A stretch of 54,455 bases of DNA from Chromobacterium amazonense (GTDB lineage Bacteria > Pseudomonadota > Gammaproteobacteria > Burkholderiales > Chromobacteriaceae). Below are positions 18,111-26,555 of the stretch, in pieces. The number at the start of each line of letters is the position of its first letter. Position 1 is the first letter of the stretch. A model generated the notes under the pieces. It did no database searches, was not told where the DNA came from, and was given only the letters and a program-made list of their open reading frames with translations. A program made the position numbers and the translations under genes. Location of the stretch: NCBI RefSeq assembly GCF_001855565.1, contig NZ_MKCR01000034.1, forward strand, positions 1 to 54,455. Direction: 5' to 3'.

Positions 18111-18848
18111 ATGACCGACACCACCCCCAACATCCTGGCGGGCGACGGCCGGCTGTCGCCGCTGGCCGAGCTGAGCCGGCGCTTCCAGCAGATCGCGCTG
18201 CCGCCGTTTCTGGTTTACCTGATAGACAGCGTGCAGGCCGAGTGGCTGCCGGCGCTGGCTGAGCAGCTGCACGTGGCCGGCGACGAGGGCTGGTTGCTGG
18301 TGCGAACCGAGTCGCAACGGCGCGAGCTGATCAAGCAGGCCATCGCCTTGCATCGCAGCAAGGGCACGCGCTGGGCCTTGCGCCAGGTGCTGGCCACGCT
18401 GGGCGTGAACGGCAGGATCAGCGAATGGTTCGAGTACCAGGGCGAGCCATACCGCTTCCGCATCGACCTCGATCTGTCTGCCAACGGGTTGGCCGAGCCG
18501 ACCTACCACGCGCTGCGGCGCATGCTGGGGCAGTACGGCAACGCCCGCTCGCAGCTGGAGGGCCTGAGCCTGCGCTTCTCCCGCCACGAGCCGCTGCCGG
18601 TGCTGGCCTCCACCGCCGCGGGCGGCGAGCTGGCCACGGTCTATCCCTACCGCGAGCGGCAGCTGAGCCAGCGGAGTGCCTGCCATCCGGCGACGGCGGC
18701 GGGGGCGATGGAACGGGCGACGGTCTATCCATTTCGCCAGACCGCGCTGAGTGGCCAGATCCCCTTGCGCTGGGCCGCCGGCCAGCTATGCCGCGAAACC
18801 GTCACCGTGCAGCCGCGCGGCTTCAATTCCTTTTCTAACGCCCTTTAA
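18111..18848 (+). CDS. Tail protein gpI, copy 1
   Basis: A 245-residue gpI-family protein, the baseplate wedge part to which fibres attach. The family core is clear: ILAGDGRLSPLAELSRRF, PPFLVYLIDSVQAEWLPALAEQ, EGWLLVRTESQRRELIKQAI and HRSKGTRWALRQVL. The C-terminus has two repeats, ATVYPYRERQLS and ATVYPFRQTALSG. The start at ATG 18111 is preferred over an in-frame TTG at 18096; no clear ribosome site is seen. It is one of three gpI genes and precedes W, whereas gpI normally follows J. Confidence 0.85.
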   Translation: MTDTTPNILAGDGRLSPLAELSRRFQQIALPPFLVYLIDSVQAEWLPALAEQLHVAGDEGWLLVRTESQRRELIKQAIALHRSKGTRWALRQVLATLGVNGRISEWFEYQGEPYRFRIDLDLSANGLAEPTYHALRRMLGQYGNARSQLEGLSLRFSRHEPLPVLASTAAGGELATVYPYRERQLSQRSACHPATAAGAMERATVYPFRQTALSGQIPLRWAAGQLCRETVTVQPRGFNSFSNAL

Positions 18849-18883
18849 AAGCCTCCGCCGCGGCGGTTTGGCACCATGACGCC

Positions 18884-19276
18884 ATGACACAGCTAACCGA
18901 CATCTCATCCCTGCACTGGCAGCCGGCGCTTCAGCCCCGCGGCCAGACGCTCGCCGCCGACGCGCCGGACATTGTGGAGAACCTGGACGACATCCATCAG
19001 GCGCTGCGCATCATCCTGGGCACGCCCAAGGGCAGCGATCCGCTGCGGCCGGAGTTTGGCAGCGACCTGTTCCGCTACCTGGACTACCCGGCCGACCGCG
19101 CCCGGCCGCATGTGGTGCGCGAGGCGGTGGCGGCGATCAGCCATCCGCTGTACGGCGAGCCGCGCATCCAGCTGCAGCGGGTGCTGTTCAGCATCGATAC
19201 CGACGGCAGCGCCCATCTGACCGCGCAGTGGAAGCTGGCCGACGGCGTGATCCGCGAGACCGAACTGCGGCTGTGA
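18884..19276 (+). CDS. Baseplate protein gpW / gp25-like
   Basis: A 130-residue protein of the gpW/gp25 baseplate family (homologue of T4 gp25 and TssE). Diagnostic segments are IHQALRIILGTPKGSDPLRPEFGSDL and RPHVVREAVAAISHPLYGEPRI, including the Glu-Phe-Gly (EFG) core. It initiates sheath assembly on the baseplate. It is followed by J after about 28 nt, and both would form the wedge with gpI. Confidence 0.93.
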   Translation: MTQLTDISSLHWQPALQPRGQTLAADAPDIVENLDDIHQALRIILGTPKGSDPLRPEFGSDLFRYLDYPADRARPHVVREAVAAISHPLYGEPRIQLQRVLFSIDTDGSAHLTAQWKLADGVIRETELRL

Positions 19277-19304
19277 CGGCCGGCCCCTACCAAGGATAAC
19301 AACC

Positions 19305-20468
19305 ATGACCCAGAGCACGACCGATCTTCCCAAGTTTATCGACGACGATCCGCAGCAGATCGTCAGCGAACTGATCACCGCCTACCAGAACAAGTCCGGC
19401 AAGACCGTGTATCCGGGCCAGGTGGAACGGCTGCTGATCGACCTGATCGCCTACCGCGAGAGCGTGACCCGCGCCGCTTTCAACGATGCCGGCCGGCAAA
19501 ACCTGGTGGCCTTCGCTCGCGCGCCGATGCTGGATTATCTGGGCGAGCTGGTGGGGGTGGCCCGGCTGCCGGCGCAGCCGGCGCGCTGCAAAGTGCAGTT
19601 CAGCTTCATGCCGGATCGCAAACAGCAGGTGATCATTCCGGCGCAAACGCAGGTGGCGGGCCGTAGCGACTTCCGCTTCCAGACCGTGGCGCAGCAGGTG
19701 GTGGCGCCGGAGGCGTCCAGCGTGGTGCTGGACGTGGTGGCGCAGCTGCCGGGCCAGGCCGGCAACGGCTATCAGCCGGGTGAGATCAGCCAGCTGGTGG
19801 ATGACCTGGGCGTGAAAGTGACGGTGGCCAATGTGGACGTCAGCGCCGGCGGCGCCGACGCCGAGGACGACGAGCGGCTGCGGCAGCGCATCCGGCTGGC
19901 GCCGGAATCGTTCAGCGTGGCCGGCAGCGCCGCCGCCTATCGCCACCACGCCCTGCGCGCCAATCAAAGCATCGTCGATGTCGCGGTGGTCAGCGCCAGC
20001 TCGCAATCGGCTGGCGTGCCGCCGGCCGATCAGGTGCCGCCGGGCGAGGTGCGGCTGTATCCGCTGGTGGCGGATGGCCTGCCCAGCGACGCCATCTTGA
20101 AGGCGGTGAACGATACCTGCAGCGCGGACCGCGTGCGCCCCTTGACCGACAAGGTAAGCGTGTTGAAGCCGGTGGAGTTCTCCTACCAGGTGGTGGCCAT
20201 GCTCAAGCTGTATCCGGGCGTGGACGCGCAGCAGACCAAGCAACGGGCCAAGGACGCGCTGCTGGCGTATCAAAAGCAACAACAGGCCCAGCTGGGGCAG
20301 GACATCGTGCCGTCGCAGCTGATCGCCGTGCTGTCGGTGCCGGGCGTTTACCAGGTGGACCTGCGGCAGCCGACGGCCATCCAGCAGGTGCCGGCTCACG
20401 GCTGGGCGCACTGCGTCAACGGCGCGGACGGCATCAGCGTGGATCAGAAGGAGCAGGCCAATGGCTGA
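19305..20468 (+). CDS. Baseplate assembly protein gpJ-like
   Basis: A 387-residue protein of the baseplate J family (T4 gp6 / Mu gp47 / TssF relatives). The N-terminal region (LPKFIDDDPQQIVSELITAYQ), LVAFARAPMLDYLGELVGV, a central beta domain and GADAEDDERLRQRIRLAPES are typical. It builds the wedge ring around the hub. AAGGATAACAACC precedes the start. The end overlaps gpI copy 2 by 8 nt. Confidence 0.93.
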   Translation: MTQSTTDLPKFIDDDPQQIVSELITAYQNKSGKTVYPGQVERLLIDLIAYRESVTRAAFNDAGRQNLVAFARAPMLDYLGELVGVARLPAQPARCKVQFSFMPDRKQQVIIPAQTQVAGRSDFRFQTVAQQVVAPEASSVVLDVVAQLPGQAGNGYQPGEISQLVDDLGVKVTVANVDVSAGGADAEDDERLRQRIRLAPESFSVAGSAAAYRHHALRANQSIVDVAVVSASSQSAGVPPADQVPPGEVRLYPLVADGLPSDAILKAVNDTCSADRVRPLTDKVSVLKPVEFSYQVVAMLKLYPGVDAQQTKQRAKDALLAYQKQQQAQLGQDIVPSQLIAVLSVPGVYQVDLRQPTAIQQVPAHGWAHCVNGADGISVDQKEQANG

Positions 20469-21162
20469 CGCCGCCCTGGTCTCCAACGTGCTGGCCGGCG
20501 ACGCGCGCTTTGCCGCGCTGGCCGAGCTGACCCGTCGTCTGGGCATGCCGCGCGCCGACGCCGATCCGGCCATGCAGGGCCGCTTCGACGCCGCCGAGCT
20601 GCTGGTGTACCTGGTGGACAGCGTCAAAGAGGAGCTGTTGCCGCAGCTGGCGCAGCAGTTTCACCTTGGCAACGACGAAGGGTGGCTGCTGGCCCGCAAC
20701 CCGCGGCAGCGCCGCGAGCTGATCAAGCGCGCCATTGAGCTGCACCGTTACAAGGGCACGCGCTGGGCGATGAGTGAAGTATTCCGGGTGCTGGGAGTGC
20801 AGGTGGAACTGACCGAGTGGTGGCAGAAGAAGCCCACCGCCCAGGCCCACACCTTCGACCTCACTGCCTGGGTCAACGACAACCTGATGCCGGGCGAACC
20901 GGTGCTGAACGCCGAGCTGTACCGCCGCCTGCGGCGCATGGTGGATCTGACGAAGCCGGCGCGCAGCGCTTACCGCTTCCGTCTGGGCGCCGCGTTCGAC
21001 CAACCGTTGCGACTGGCCAGCGCTTTGCAGGGCCGGGCGCTGCGGCGGGTGGAAGCCGCCTGCGAGCCGCCGCCGGCTAAACCGCTTTTCGCAACGCTGC
21101 GCCTGGCCGGGGCCATCCAGCCGCTGGCCGTGGTGCGCGCCAATATGGAGGTAAACCGATGA
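20461..21162 (+). CDS. Tail protein gpI, copy 2
   Basis: A 233-residue gpI paralogue in the canonical place after J. Shared core with copies 1 and 3: VLAGDARFAALAELTRRLG, LLVYLVDSVKEELLPQLAQQF, EGWLLARNPRQRRELIKRAI, HRYKGTRWAMSEVF. The C-terminal half differs from the other copies (WWQKKPTAQAHTFDLTAWVND), as expected if this part chooses its fibre. It overlaps gpJ and, by 4 nt, the next fibre gene, so it is probably the ancestral gpI. Confidence 0.9.
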   Translation: MADAALVSNVLAGDARFAALAELTRRLGMPRADADPAMQGRFDAAELLVYLVDSVKEELLPQLAQQFHLGNDEGWLLARNPRQRRELIKRAIELHRYKGTRWAMSEVFRVLGVQVELTEWWQKKPTAQAHTFDLTAWVNDNLMPGEPVLNAELYRRLRRMVDLTKPARSAYRFRLGAAFDQPLRLASALQGRALRRVEAACEPPPAKPLFATLRLAGAIQPLAVVRANMEVNR

Positions 21163-21905
21163 GCAGCACCCCGCTGATCCCCATCATTCTGGATAGCGGC
21201 CTAAAGGCCATCCAACTGGCCAGCCAGGACGGCGTCCAGCTGCGGATCACCCACGTCGCCCTTGGCGACGCCGGCTACGCGCCCAGCGCCGGCCAGACCA
21301 TGCTCAAGCGCGAGCGCGCCCGCTACCCGATCGCCGACGGCAGGAGCGAAGGCCCGCGCCAGCTGCACCTGACCGCGCTGGCCGACGACGACAAGGAGTT
21401 CTGGATACGCGAGGTGGCCTTCATTCTGGAAGGCGGCCAGCCGCTGGCCATCTGGTCCCATCGCACCCAGGCCCTGGCTTACAAGCAGGCCGGCATGCAG
21501 CTGCTGCTGGCCTACGACCTGGCGCTGTCCGGCGTGCCGGCCGACTGCGTGACCGTGCAGTCCACCGGGGCGGGTCTGAATCTGAGCTTGGCGGGCGAGC
21601 TGGCGGCCTTGGCCAGCGCGCAGATCGACGAAGCCGGCCGCGGCGTGGCGCGGGACGATCAGCTGCAAGCGCAGGACCGGCAACAGCAAGTGTTCAACCG
21701 CCAGTTGGATCTGCTGCAACAGCAGCTGTCCCGGATGGAGGCCCAGCAACAGGCCGCGCGCCTGGAGTGGCAGGAATGGATGGCGGCTGTCGCCGCCGCG
21801 CAGATCGACGAATCCAGGCGCGGAGTGGCCCGTGACGACTGGCTGCGCAGCCAGGAGCAGACCCAGGCCATCTTGCAGCGCAAGCTGGCGCTGCAGGCAG
21901 GCTGA
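21159..21905 (+). CDS. Short tail fibre / adaptor (fibre 2)
   Basis: A 248-residue protein with the DUF3751-type fibre attachment domain at residues 1-150 (LDSGLKAIQLASQDGVQLRITH, DDKEFWIREVAFILEGGQPLAIW). It then has a glutamine-rich coiled coil instead of a binding domain. The coil carries two copies of a motif: AQIDEAGRGVARDDQL and, about 60 residues later, AQIDESRRGVARDDWL. With no receptor-binding domain of its own, it may anchor the separate beta-helix spike encoded next. It overlaps gpI-2 by ATGA. Confidence 0.8.
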   Translation: MSSTPLIPIILDSGLKAIQLASQDGVQLRITHVALGDAGYAPSAGQTMLKRERARYPIADGRSEGPRQLHLTALADDDKEFWIREVAFILEGGQPLAIWSHRTQALAYKQAGMQLLLAYDLALSGVPADCVTVQSTGAGLNLSLAGELAALASAQIDEAGRGVARDDQLQAQDRQQQVFNRQLDLLQQQLSRMEAQQQAARLEWQEWMAAVAAAQIDESRRGVARDDWLRSQEQTQAILQRKLALQAG

Positions 21906-21999
21906 ATACCAATACATAAAAATGGCGAGCCGAATATGGATGGAGTTTCGCCGGCATCGCCAGGATAAAGCACCGTTTTGATGTACCTAACCTCAGGGG

Positions 22000-22746
22000 A
22001 TGACTATGAGTTTGGAAGGAAAGATTGCCGAGTTGGTGACGGCAGCTAATGGATTGATTTCTGTATTCAGTGGGAAGAAGAACGAAATTGATAAGGCGGT
22101 ATCCGCAGCTGTAGTGGCTGTGCCTGAACTGAGGAAAAGGTGGTATGTGGATCAGGTGAATGGATCGGATAGTAATCCAGGAACAGAAAAACTTCCATTT
22201 GCGAATATTAAGAAGGCTGTTGATGCAACACCTGTAGGTGGAGTGGCAGTAATATTTCTGAAGAGCGATTGTGATCTAGCGGATCTGGTAGTTATAACTG
22301 GCAAGTGTATTCAAATTTATGGGATGCCTAGGAAGAAAAAGATAAAAGTTTCTTATTATGATGCTGTTCTTGCTGATCAGCCAAAAAGATACTTGTCTGG
22401 TTTTTTTCTAGATTATGGTAGTCAAATGATTTTGGAAGGGGTAGAGATTGTTTTGCCGTCTGGCGAAAAAGAAGATTCTGGTAAGACTAATACTCATTAT
22501 ACAAGCTTCATCAAGACATCTGGTTGGTCTTCCTCTCCTATTCTTGCAGTTTCCTTTGCTGATTGTAAATTCACCATTCCTGATAGCTTCAAAGGATGGC
22601 TGTTAGGTGGTCCTGGAGTGGTTTCTTTTACAATTTCTTCCGCAGAGGTAGAGGGGAAACTTCAAGGGCGATATGTTTATAATATCGCTGCGGGAAGTAA
22701 GTCAGTTGAGCAGATCAGAATCCTGACTAATGTAGAAATTCTGTAA
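22000..22746 (+). CDS. Beta-helix tail spike-like protein
   Basis: A 248-residue protein (ATG at 22006 is also possible). The first 45 residues are helical (GKIAELVTAANGLISV, NEIDKAVSAAVVAVPEL), like trimerising N-termini of phage fibres. Then WYVDQVNGSDSNPGT and NIKKAVDATP mark the entry of a right-handed parallel beta-helix, as in polysaccharide-binding spikes. Base composition is much more AT-rich than the flanking tail genes, pointing to recent exchange of this receptor-binding part. No catalytic motif for glycan cleavage is evident. Confidence 0.7.
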   Translation: MTMSLEGKIAELVTAANGLISVFSGKKNEIDKAVSAAVVAVPELRKRWYVDQVNGSDSNPGTEKLPFANIKKAVDATPVGGVAVIFLKSDCDLADLVVITGKCIQIYGMPRKKKIKVSYYDAVLADQPKRYLSGFFLDYGSQMILEGVEIVLPSGEKEDSGKTNTHYTSFIKTSGWSSSPILAVSFADCKFTIPDSFKGWLLGGPGVVSFTISSAEVEGKLQGRYVYNIAAGSKSVEQIRILTNVEIL

Positions 22747-22757
22747 TTGGAGATGAT

Positions 22758-23204
22758 ATGAACAGTGTAAATTCTATGTATAATGGCATTCAATATATAA
22801 ATTACGATTTTTTAGAACTGCCATTGATAGCAGCGATTCAGACAGCTTGTGAAATGATTGATAAGGCTGCGAATCAGGCACGTGCGCGTTATATTGATGA
22901 TCCATTAAAGTTGGCTGAATATCAGTTGGCAGAGAAAGAGGCGTTAGAATATAGAGCGGTTAATTATCAGGGGGATGTTCCACCTACTGTGCTTTGCTGG
23001 GCTAGTGCAACTGGCTTGGATGGGGAGTCTGCCGCTAATGAAATATTGGAGAGAGCTGCACAGTGCGATGCAGCATTACAGACTATTCGTTCGATCAGGC
23101 ACTCTTGCAAAGCTGTTATTCGACAGGCGACGAACCATCAGGCAGCATTAGAGGCCTTGGATGCAGCTGTGGCAGAATTGCTGAGCCAATTCCCTAGTAA
23201 GTAG
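22758..23204 (+). CDS. Fibre-associated protein, probable assembly chaperone 2
   Basis: A 148-residue helical protein starting 11 nt after the spike gene, with AT-rich codons like its neighbour. From AEYQLAEKEALEYRAVNYQG onward it aligns with the C-terminal half of the protein at 17435 (YQGDVPPTVLCWASATGLDG against YKGNVPASVQAWADAKGLSG; IRSIRHSCKAVIRQAT against IRAIRLKAKEAVRNAT). It lacks that protein's N-terminal domain. Each copy sits after a different receptor-binding gene, which supports a dedicated assembly role. Confidence 0.7.
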   Translation: MNSVNSMYNGIQYINYDFLELPLIAAIQTACEMIDKAANQARARYIDDPLKLAEYQLAEKEALEYRAVNYQGDVPPTVLCWASATGLDGESAANEILERAAQCDAALQTIRSIRHSCKAVIRQATNHQAALEALDAAVAELLSQFPSK

Positions 23205-23725
23205 ACTTCTACAACCTGGATTGCCTAGGTGTTATTCTGGTTCCTAGGCAATCTACATCTAAAATCCCTCCAGTTTTATTTTCACCTGTTTTCCCCTCCA
23301 AACTCGTCTTGGCCTTCATGCTCTTAGCAATGAGTCAGAAGGTTGCATACTTCATTTTATTATTCCTATCTGGTTTTTCTCACGCATTTTCCTACTCTCT
23401 TCCTCTTACGTAGCTTTTCTGAATTCTCTCTTGGAGTGGTTCCTCCATGTCTCCCTCCCATGCTTCTGCGCCTGACGCGCTCGGCCAGTCCCTGTCTTCC
23501 CCGTCCTCCCAATTCCAGCATCAATTTCATTCCCAAGTACCCGTCCAACCCGAACCCACCAGCCTGAGCTTTCGCTTCCGTTCGCTGGCCGTGCTGCGCG
23601 TGGCTATGCACGCCCGCTGACTTCTATTCGGCAGCCGTTCCGCCACCATTCCTCCCTTCCCATTCGCGGACCGCGCAGGCGCTCCGTCCCACCTCTCATC
23701 CCCGTTCAAACACAAGGAGGTCTCC
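23205..23725 (+). other. Pyrimidine-rich gap within the tail cluster
   Basis: No convincing gene in this 520-nt stretch. It begins with a perfect inverted repeat GATTGCCTAGG (23219-23229) / CCTAGGCAATC (23243-23253) without a T run. From about 23260 the plus strand is strongly C+T-rich and G-poor (sampled lines near 70 percent pyrimidine), the composition expected for a Rho loading region. A 57-codon ORF at 23447-23620 is open but has a weak ribosome site and odd composition. Confidence 0.5.
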
Positions 23726-23806
23726 ATGCATCTGCAACCCGGCCTTCGCCCGCGCCGGTCGTCGGCGGGCGGATATCCCCAGCCAGGGGGCGCGAGCGAT
23801 GACTGA
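23726..23806 (+). CDS. 26-residue ORF coupled to gpI copy 3
   Basis: Short ORF (start MHLQPGLRPRRSS, end GGASDD) with a perfect AAGGAGGT ribosome site seven bases upstream, the strongest in the cluster. Its end overlaps the start of gpI-3 (ATG 23799, stop 23804-23806). It may be a leader that loads ribosomes for gpI-3 by translational coupling. Its product resembles nothing known to me. Confidence 0.4.
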   Translation: MHLQPGLRPRRSSAGGYPQPGGASDD

Positions 23807-24374
23807 CGCCGTTCCCTCCATCCTGGCGCGGGACGCGCGCTTCGGCCCGCTGGCCGAGCTGACCGAACGGCTGACCGACATCGATCTGACGCCCTTCCTG
23901 GTCAATCTGATCGATACCGTGCAGCCGGATTTGTTGCCCTTGCTGGCCGATCAATTCCACATCGGCGGCGAAGAGGGTTGGCAGCTGGCTGAGTCCGACG
24001 ACGCCAAGCGCGCGCTGTTGCACAGCGCCAATGAGCTGCACCGCCACAAGGGCACGCCCTGGGCCATCCGCGAAGTGATCCGCCGCCTGGGCCTGGGCGA
24101 AGCCGTGTTGATCGAAGGCCTGGCCGGCCAGCGCCGCAATGGCGCCATCCGCCGCAACGGCTACTACGTGCACGGCGATCCCCGCACCTGGAACCAGTAT
24201 CGGGTCCTGCTCGGCAAGCCCATCACCAACGACCAGGCCGCCCAGCTGCGCCGCATGCTGGCGCTGTACGCGCCGGCCCGCAGCGTGCTGGCCAGCCTGG
24301 AATACCAAGCCGTGGCTAACCGCCACAACGGCTCCATCCGCCGTAATTGTCAATTCAACCGAGGGAGCGCCTAA
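23799..24374 (+). CDS. Tail protein gpI, copy 3
   Basis: A 191-residue gpI paralogue. Core as in the other copies: ILARDARFGPLAELTERL, TPFLVNLIDTVQPDLLPLLADQF, EGWQLAESDDAKRALL, HRHKGTPWAIREVI. The C-terminal half is different and holds repeated RNGAIRRNGYYVHG and HNGSIRRNCQFNRG motifs, also seen in some pyocin-like gpI proteins. It overlaps fibre 3 by TAATG. With copies 1 and 2 it makes three gpI genes in one tail locus, each next to a different fibre. Confidence 0.88.
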   Translation: MTDAVPSILARDARFGPLAELTERLTDIDLTPFLVNLIDTVQPDLLPLLADQFHIGGEEGWQLAESDDAKRALLHSANELHRHKGTPWAIREVIRRLGLGEAVLIEGLAGQRRNGAIRRNGYYVHGDPRTWNQYRVLLGKPITNDQAAQLRRMLALYAPARSVLASLEYQAVANRHNGSIRRNCQFNRGSA

Positions 24375-26476
24375 TGGCCAATCTGCAAGAAAAACCCGCC
24401 TGGGAGGCGGGCATCTACCAACTGGAAACTTCCGATCCGGTGCTGGGCGGGCCGGACGGCATCGACAATCTGCAAGCCAAGCAGCTGGCCAACCGCACCG
24501 TGTTCCTGAAAAAGCAGGTCGATGATCTGGTTTCCGGCGCGCTGACGGCCGAGTACGCCGATCGCCTGAAAACCCCGCGCAACATCGCCATGACCGGAGA
24601 CGGCAGCTGGAACGTGACTTTCGACGCCAGCGGCAATGCCAGCGCGGCGATGACCCTGAGCAATAGCGGGGTGACGGCCGGCAGCTACGGCCAGATGACG
24701 GTGGACGCCAAAGGCCGCGTCACCGCTGCCCGCGCTATCGTCCCGGATGACGTGCCGGCGCTGGACTGGAGCAAGATCGCGTCCGGCAAGCCGACCACGC
24801 TGGCGGGGTATGGCATTGCCGATGGCGCCAGCAAGAGCGATCTGCAGAGCGCGGTCAACGGGCTGGTAAGCAATGCGCCGGCCAACCTAAATACGCTGCA
24901 GGAACTGGCGGCATCGATCAATAACGATCCCAAGTACTCGGCGACGGTGGATGGCAAGCTGGCCGGCAAGGCCGACAAAACGGACTTGGCAAATGCCGGC
25001 ATAGGCGGGCAGGCGAGGAACATCAATGCTGGCGCGCTTACCGACTTACGCCCCAATGGCTTCTATCACGCTCAAGCGGATGGCGGCAAAGGCGTGACTG
25101 GCGCGCCTGGCAATGGCGCTAATGGGGTGTTCAATGTCAATTTCCTGAGCGACAAATGGGGATCGCTGACTTACCGGCAGTGGGGCGGAGAAATCTATGA
25201 GGCCAGGTTGGAGAATGGCGCATGGAGCAGTTTTAACCGCCACTGGCATAGCGGCAATTTCAACCCAGATGGCAAGGCGGATAAAGCGACAACGCTGGCG
25301 GGATACGGCATTACCGATGGTGCAAGCAAGACAGATCTGAAAACTGCCATTGATGGCGTAGTGGCCGGCGCGCCGGGGGCGTTGAATACCTTGCAGGAAT
25401 TGGCTACAGCTTTGGGCAATGATGCTAACTACGCTGCATCAATGACTAAGCTGTTGTCTGGTAAGGCCGATAAGGCTAGTACGTTGGCAGGGTATGGAAT
25501 TACCGATGCGGCACCGATCGCACAGAGCATGGTGGCGAGAGGTGATGTTGATCAATCTCAGATTGATGCGGCTACTCAACCTGGCTTTCGGAGTGTGATG
25601 CATCCTGGATATTCTAGCTTGGTTATGACTATGGGTGCTGGGGGATCAGTCGGGCCTTTCCAGCTGGAAGCTTTTTATGCGGGGAATTTACGCTGGCGTA
25701 ATCAGACCGATAGTCGGAGTTGGACCGATTGGAAAAATATATGGCATAGCGGTAATTTCAATCCAGATGGTAAAGCGGACAAGGCTACTACGTTGGCTGG
25801 CTATGGCATTGCAGATGGCATTACGGTGGACAGCATGCCTAGGAAAAATTTTTTACGGGACAGTGGGCGCTTCATTCCGGTAGATGCAGTTTACGATAAT
25901 CCGATTACGGTAGCTTTCAGCAATCAATCTGCAATATTGCCGTTGACTAGCCCATCATATGCACAGAAAGTCACGATTGCCAATGTAGGGAAATTTATTC
26001 ATGATAATACAAATAATGGTGGTAATGCTGGTGAGCTAAGTGCGCAAGTAAAAGATTTATTGGCGGCTTTCCCAACGCGCACGAATTATCGTTATGGCGC
26101 GGAGTTTTATATCGCGGAGCTTGGTTGCGGACCGCTAGTTTACAGCCCAAACACAATGAATGGTGTGAGAAGATGTGCGGCAGCAGCGTATAGTGCGCAA
26201 ACGGAGGGGAACATCACCTTTATGTTGTGGCTACGCTGTATGAAAGGGTCTATTACCCTTAGTAGTGTAAGCCATAAAAATGGTGGCCCGGCAAATAATC
26301 CGATTGTCATGCCTGCCGATGGTTGGGTGCACTGTGCCGCTCTTATCAATTATGGTGGTGGTTATTCGATCGCACATATTTATGCTGAGGATAATTCAGT
26401 CTTCCAGGTGGCTATGCCGGCTGCCTTGTCTGGTAACCATCTAGGGTACGTGCACCAGGCACCAATTTCTTACTGA
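24374..26476 (+). CDS. Tail fibre 3 with triplicated stalk repeats
   Basis: A 700-residue fibre from ATG 24374, with GAGGGAG at good spacing; an in-frame upstream start at 24347 is unlikely. The N-terminus (EKPAWEAGIYQLETSDPVLGG, DNLQAKQLANRTVFLKKQVD) is the typical attachment domain of pyocin-type fibres. The stalk has repeats KADKATTLAGYGITDGAS and WHSGNFNPDGKAD. From about residue 500 the codons become AT-rich and the sequence unfamiliar, probably the receptor-binding tip. Last gene of the cluster, followed by a strong terminator. Confidence 0.9.
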   Translation: MANLQEKPAWEAGIYQLETSDPVLGGPDGIDNLQAKQLANRTVFLKKQVDDLVSGALTAEYADRLKTPRNIAMTGDGSWNVTFDASGNASAAMTLSNSGVTAGSYGQMTVDAKGRVTAARAIVPDDVPALDWSKIASGKPTTLAGYGIADGASKSDLQSAVNGLVSNAPANLNTLQELAASINNDPKYSATVDGKLAGKADKTDLANAGIGGQARNINAGALTDLRPNGFYHAQADGGKGVTGAPGNGANGVFNVNFLSDKWGSLTYRQWGGEIYEARLENGAWSSFNRHWHSGNFNPDGKADKATTLAGYGITDGASKTDLKTAIDGVVAGAPGALNTLQELATALGNDANYAASMTKLLSGKADKASTLAGYGITDAAPIAQSMVARGDVDQSQIDAATQPGFRSVMHPGYSSLVMTMGAGGSVGPFQLEAFYAGNLRWRNQTDSRSWTDWKNIWHSGNFNPDGKADKATTLAGYGIADGITVDSMPRKNFLRDSGRFIPVDAVYDNPITVAFSNQSAILPLTSPSYAQKVTIANVGKFIHDNTNNGGNAGELSAQVKDLLAAFPTRTNYRYGAEFYIAELGCGPLVYSPNTMNGVRRCAAAAYSAQTEGNITFMLWLRCMKGSITLSSVSHKNGGPANNPIVMPADGWVHCAALINYGGGYSIAHIYAEDNSVFQVAMPAALSGNHLGYVHQAPISY

Positions 26477-26505
26477 AGCTTGATACTGGTGCGGAGTTAA
26501 AATGC

Positions 26506-26541
26506 AAAAAGGCCTGCCCGATGGTGGGCAGGCCTTTTTTA
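26506..26541. terminator. Bidirectional terminator at end of tail cluster
   Basis: Stem AAAAAGGCCTGCCC / GGGCAGGCCTTTTTT with loop GATGGT. T tracts exist on both strands, so it ends both the tail operon (plus) and the efflux operon (minus). Confidence 0.93.
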
Positions 26542-26555
26542 TGGGCAGGAAAGAC

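Noticed and set aside
23447-23620. 57-codon ORF in the gap before gpI-3
   Set aside because: Ser/Pro/Gln-rich from pyrimidine-rich DNA, weak ribosome site; insufficient support for a gene.
15488-26476. Invertible fibre segment or diversity-generating retroelement
   Set aside because: No recombinase, reverse transcriptase, inverted crossover sites or template repeat seen among the fibre genes.
5445-26541. Extracellular injection system of the PVC/Afp type
   Set aside because: No AAA+ ATPase, no multiple sheaths or toxin cargo genes; gene order is that of Mu/P2-type tails.
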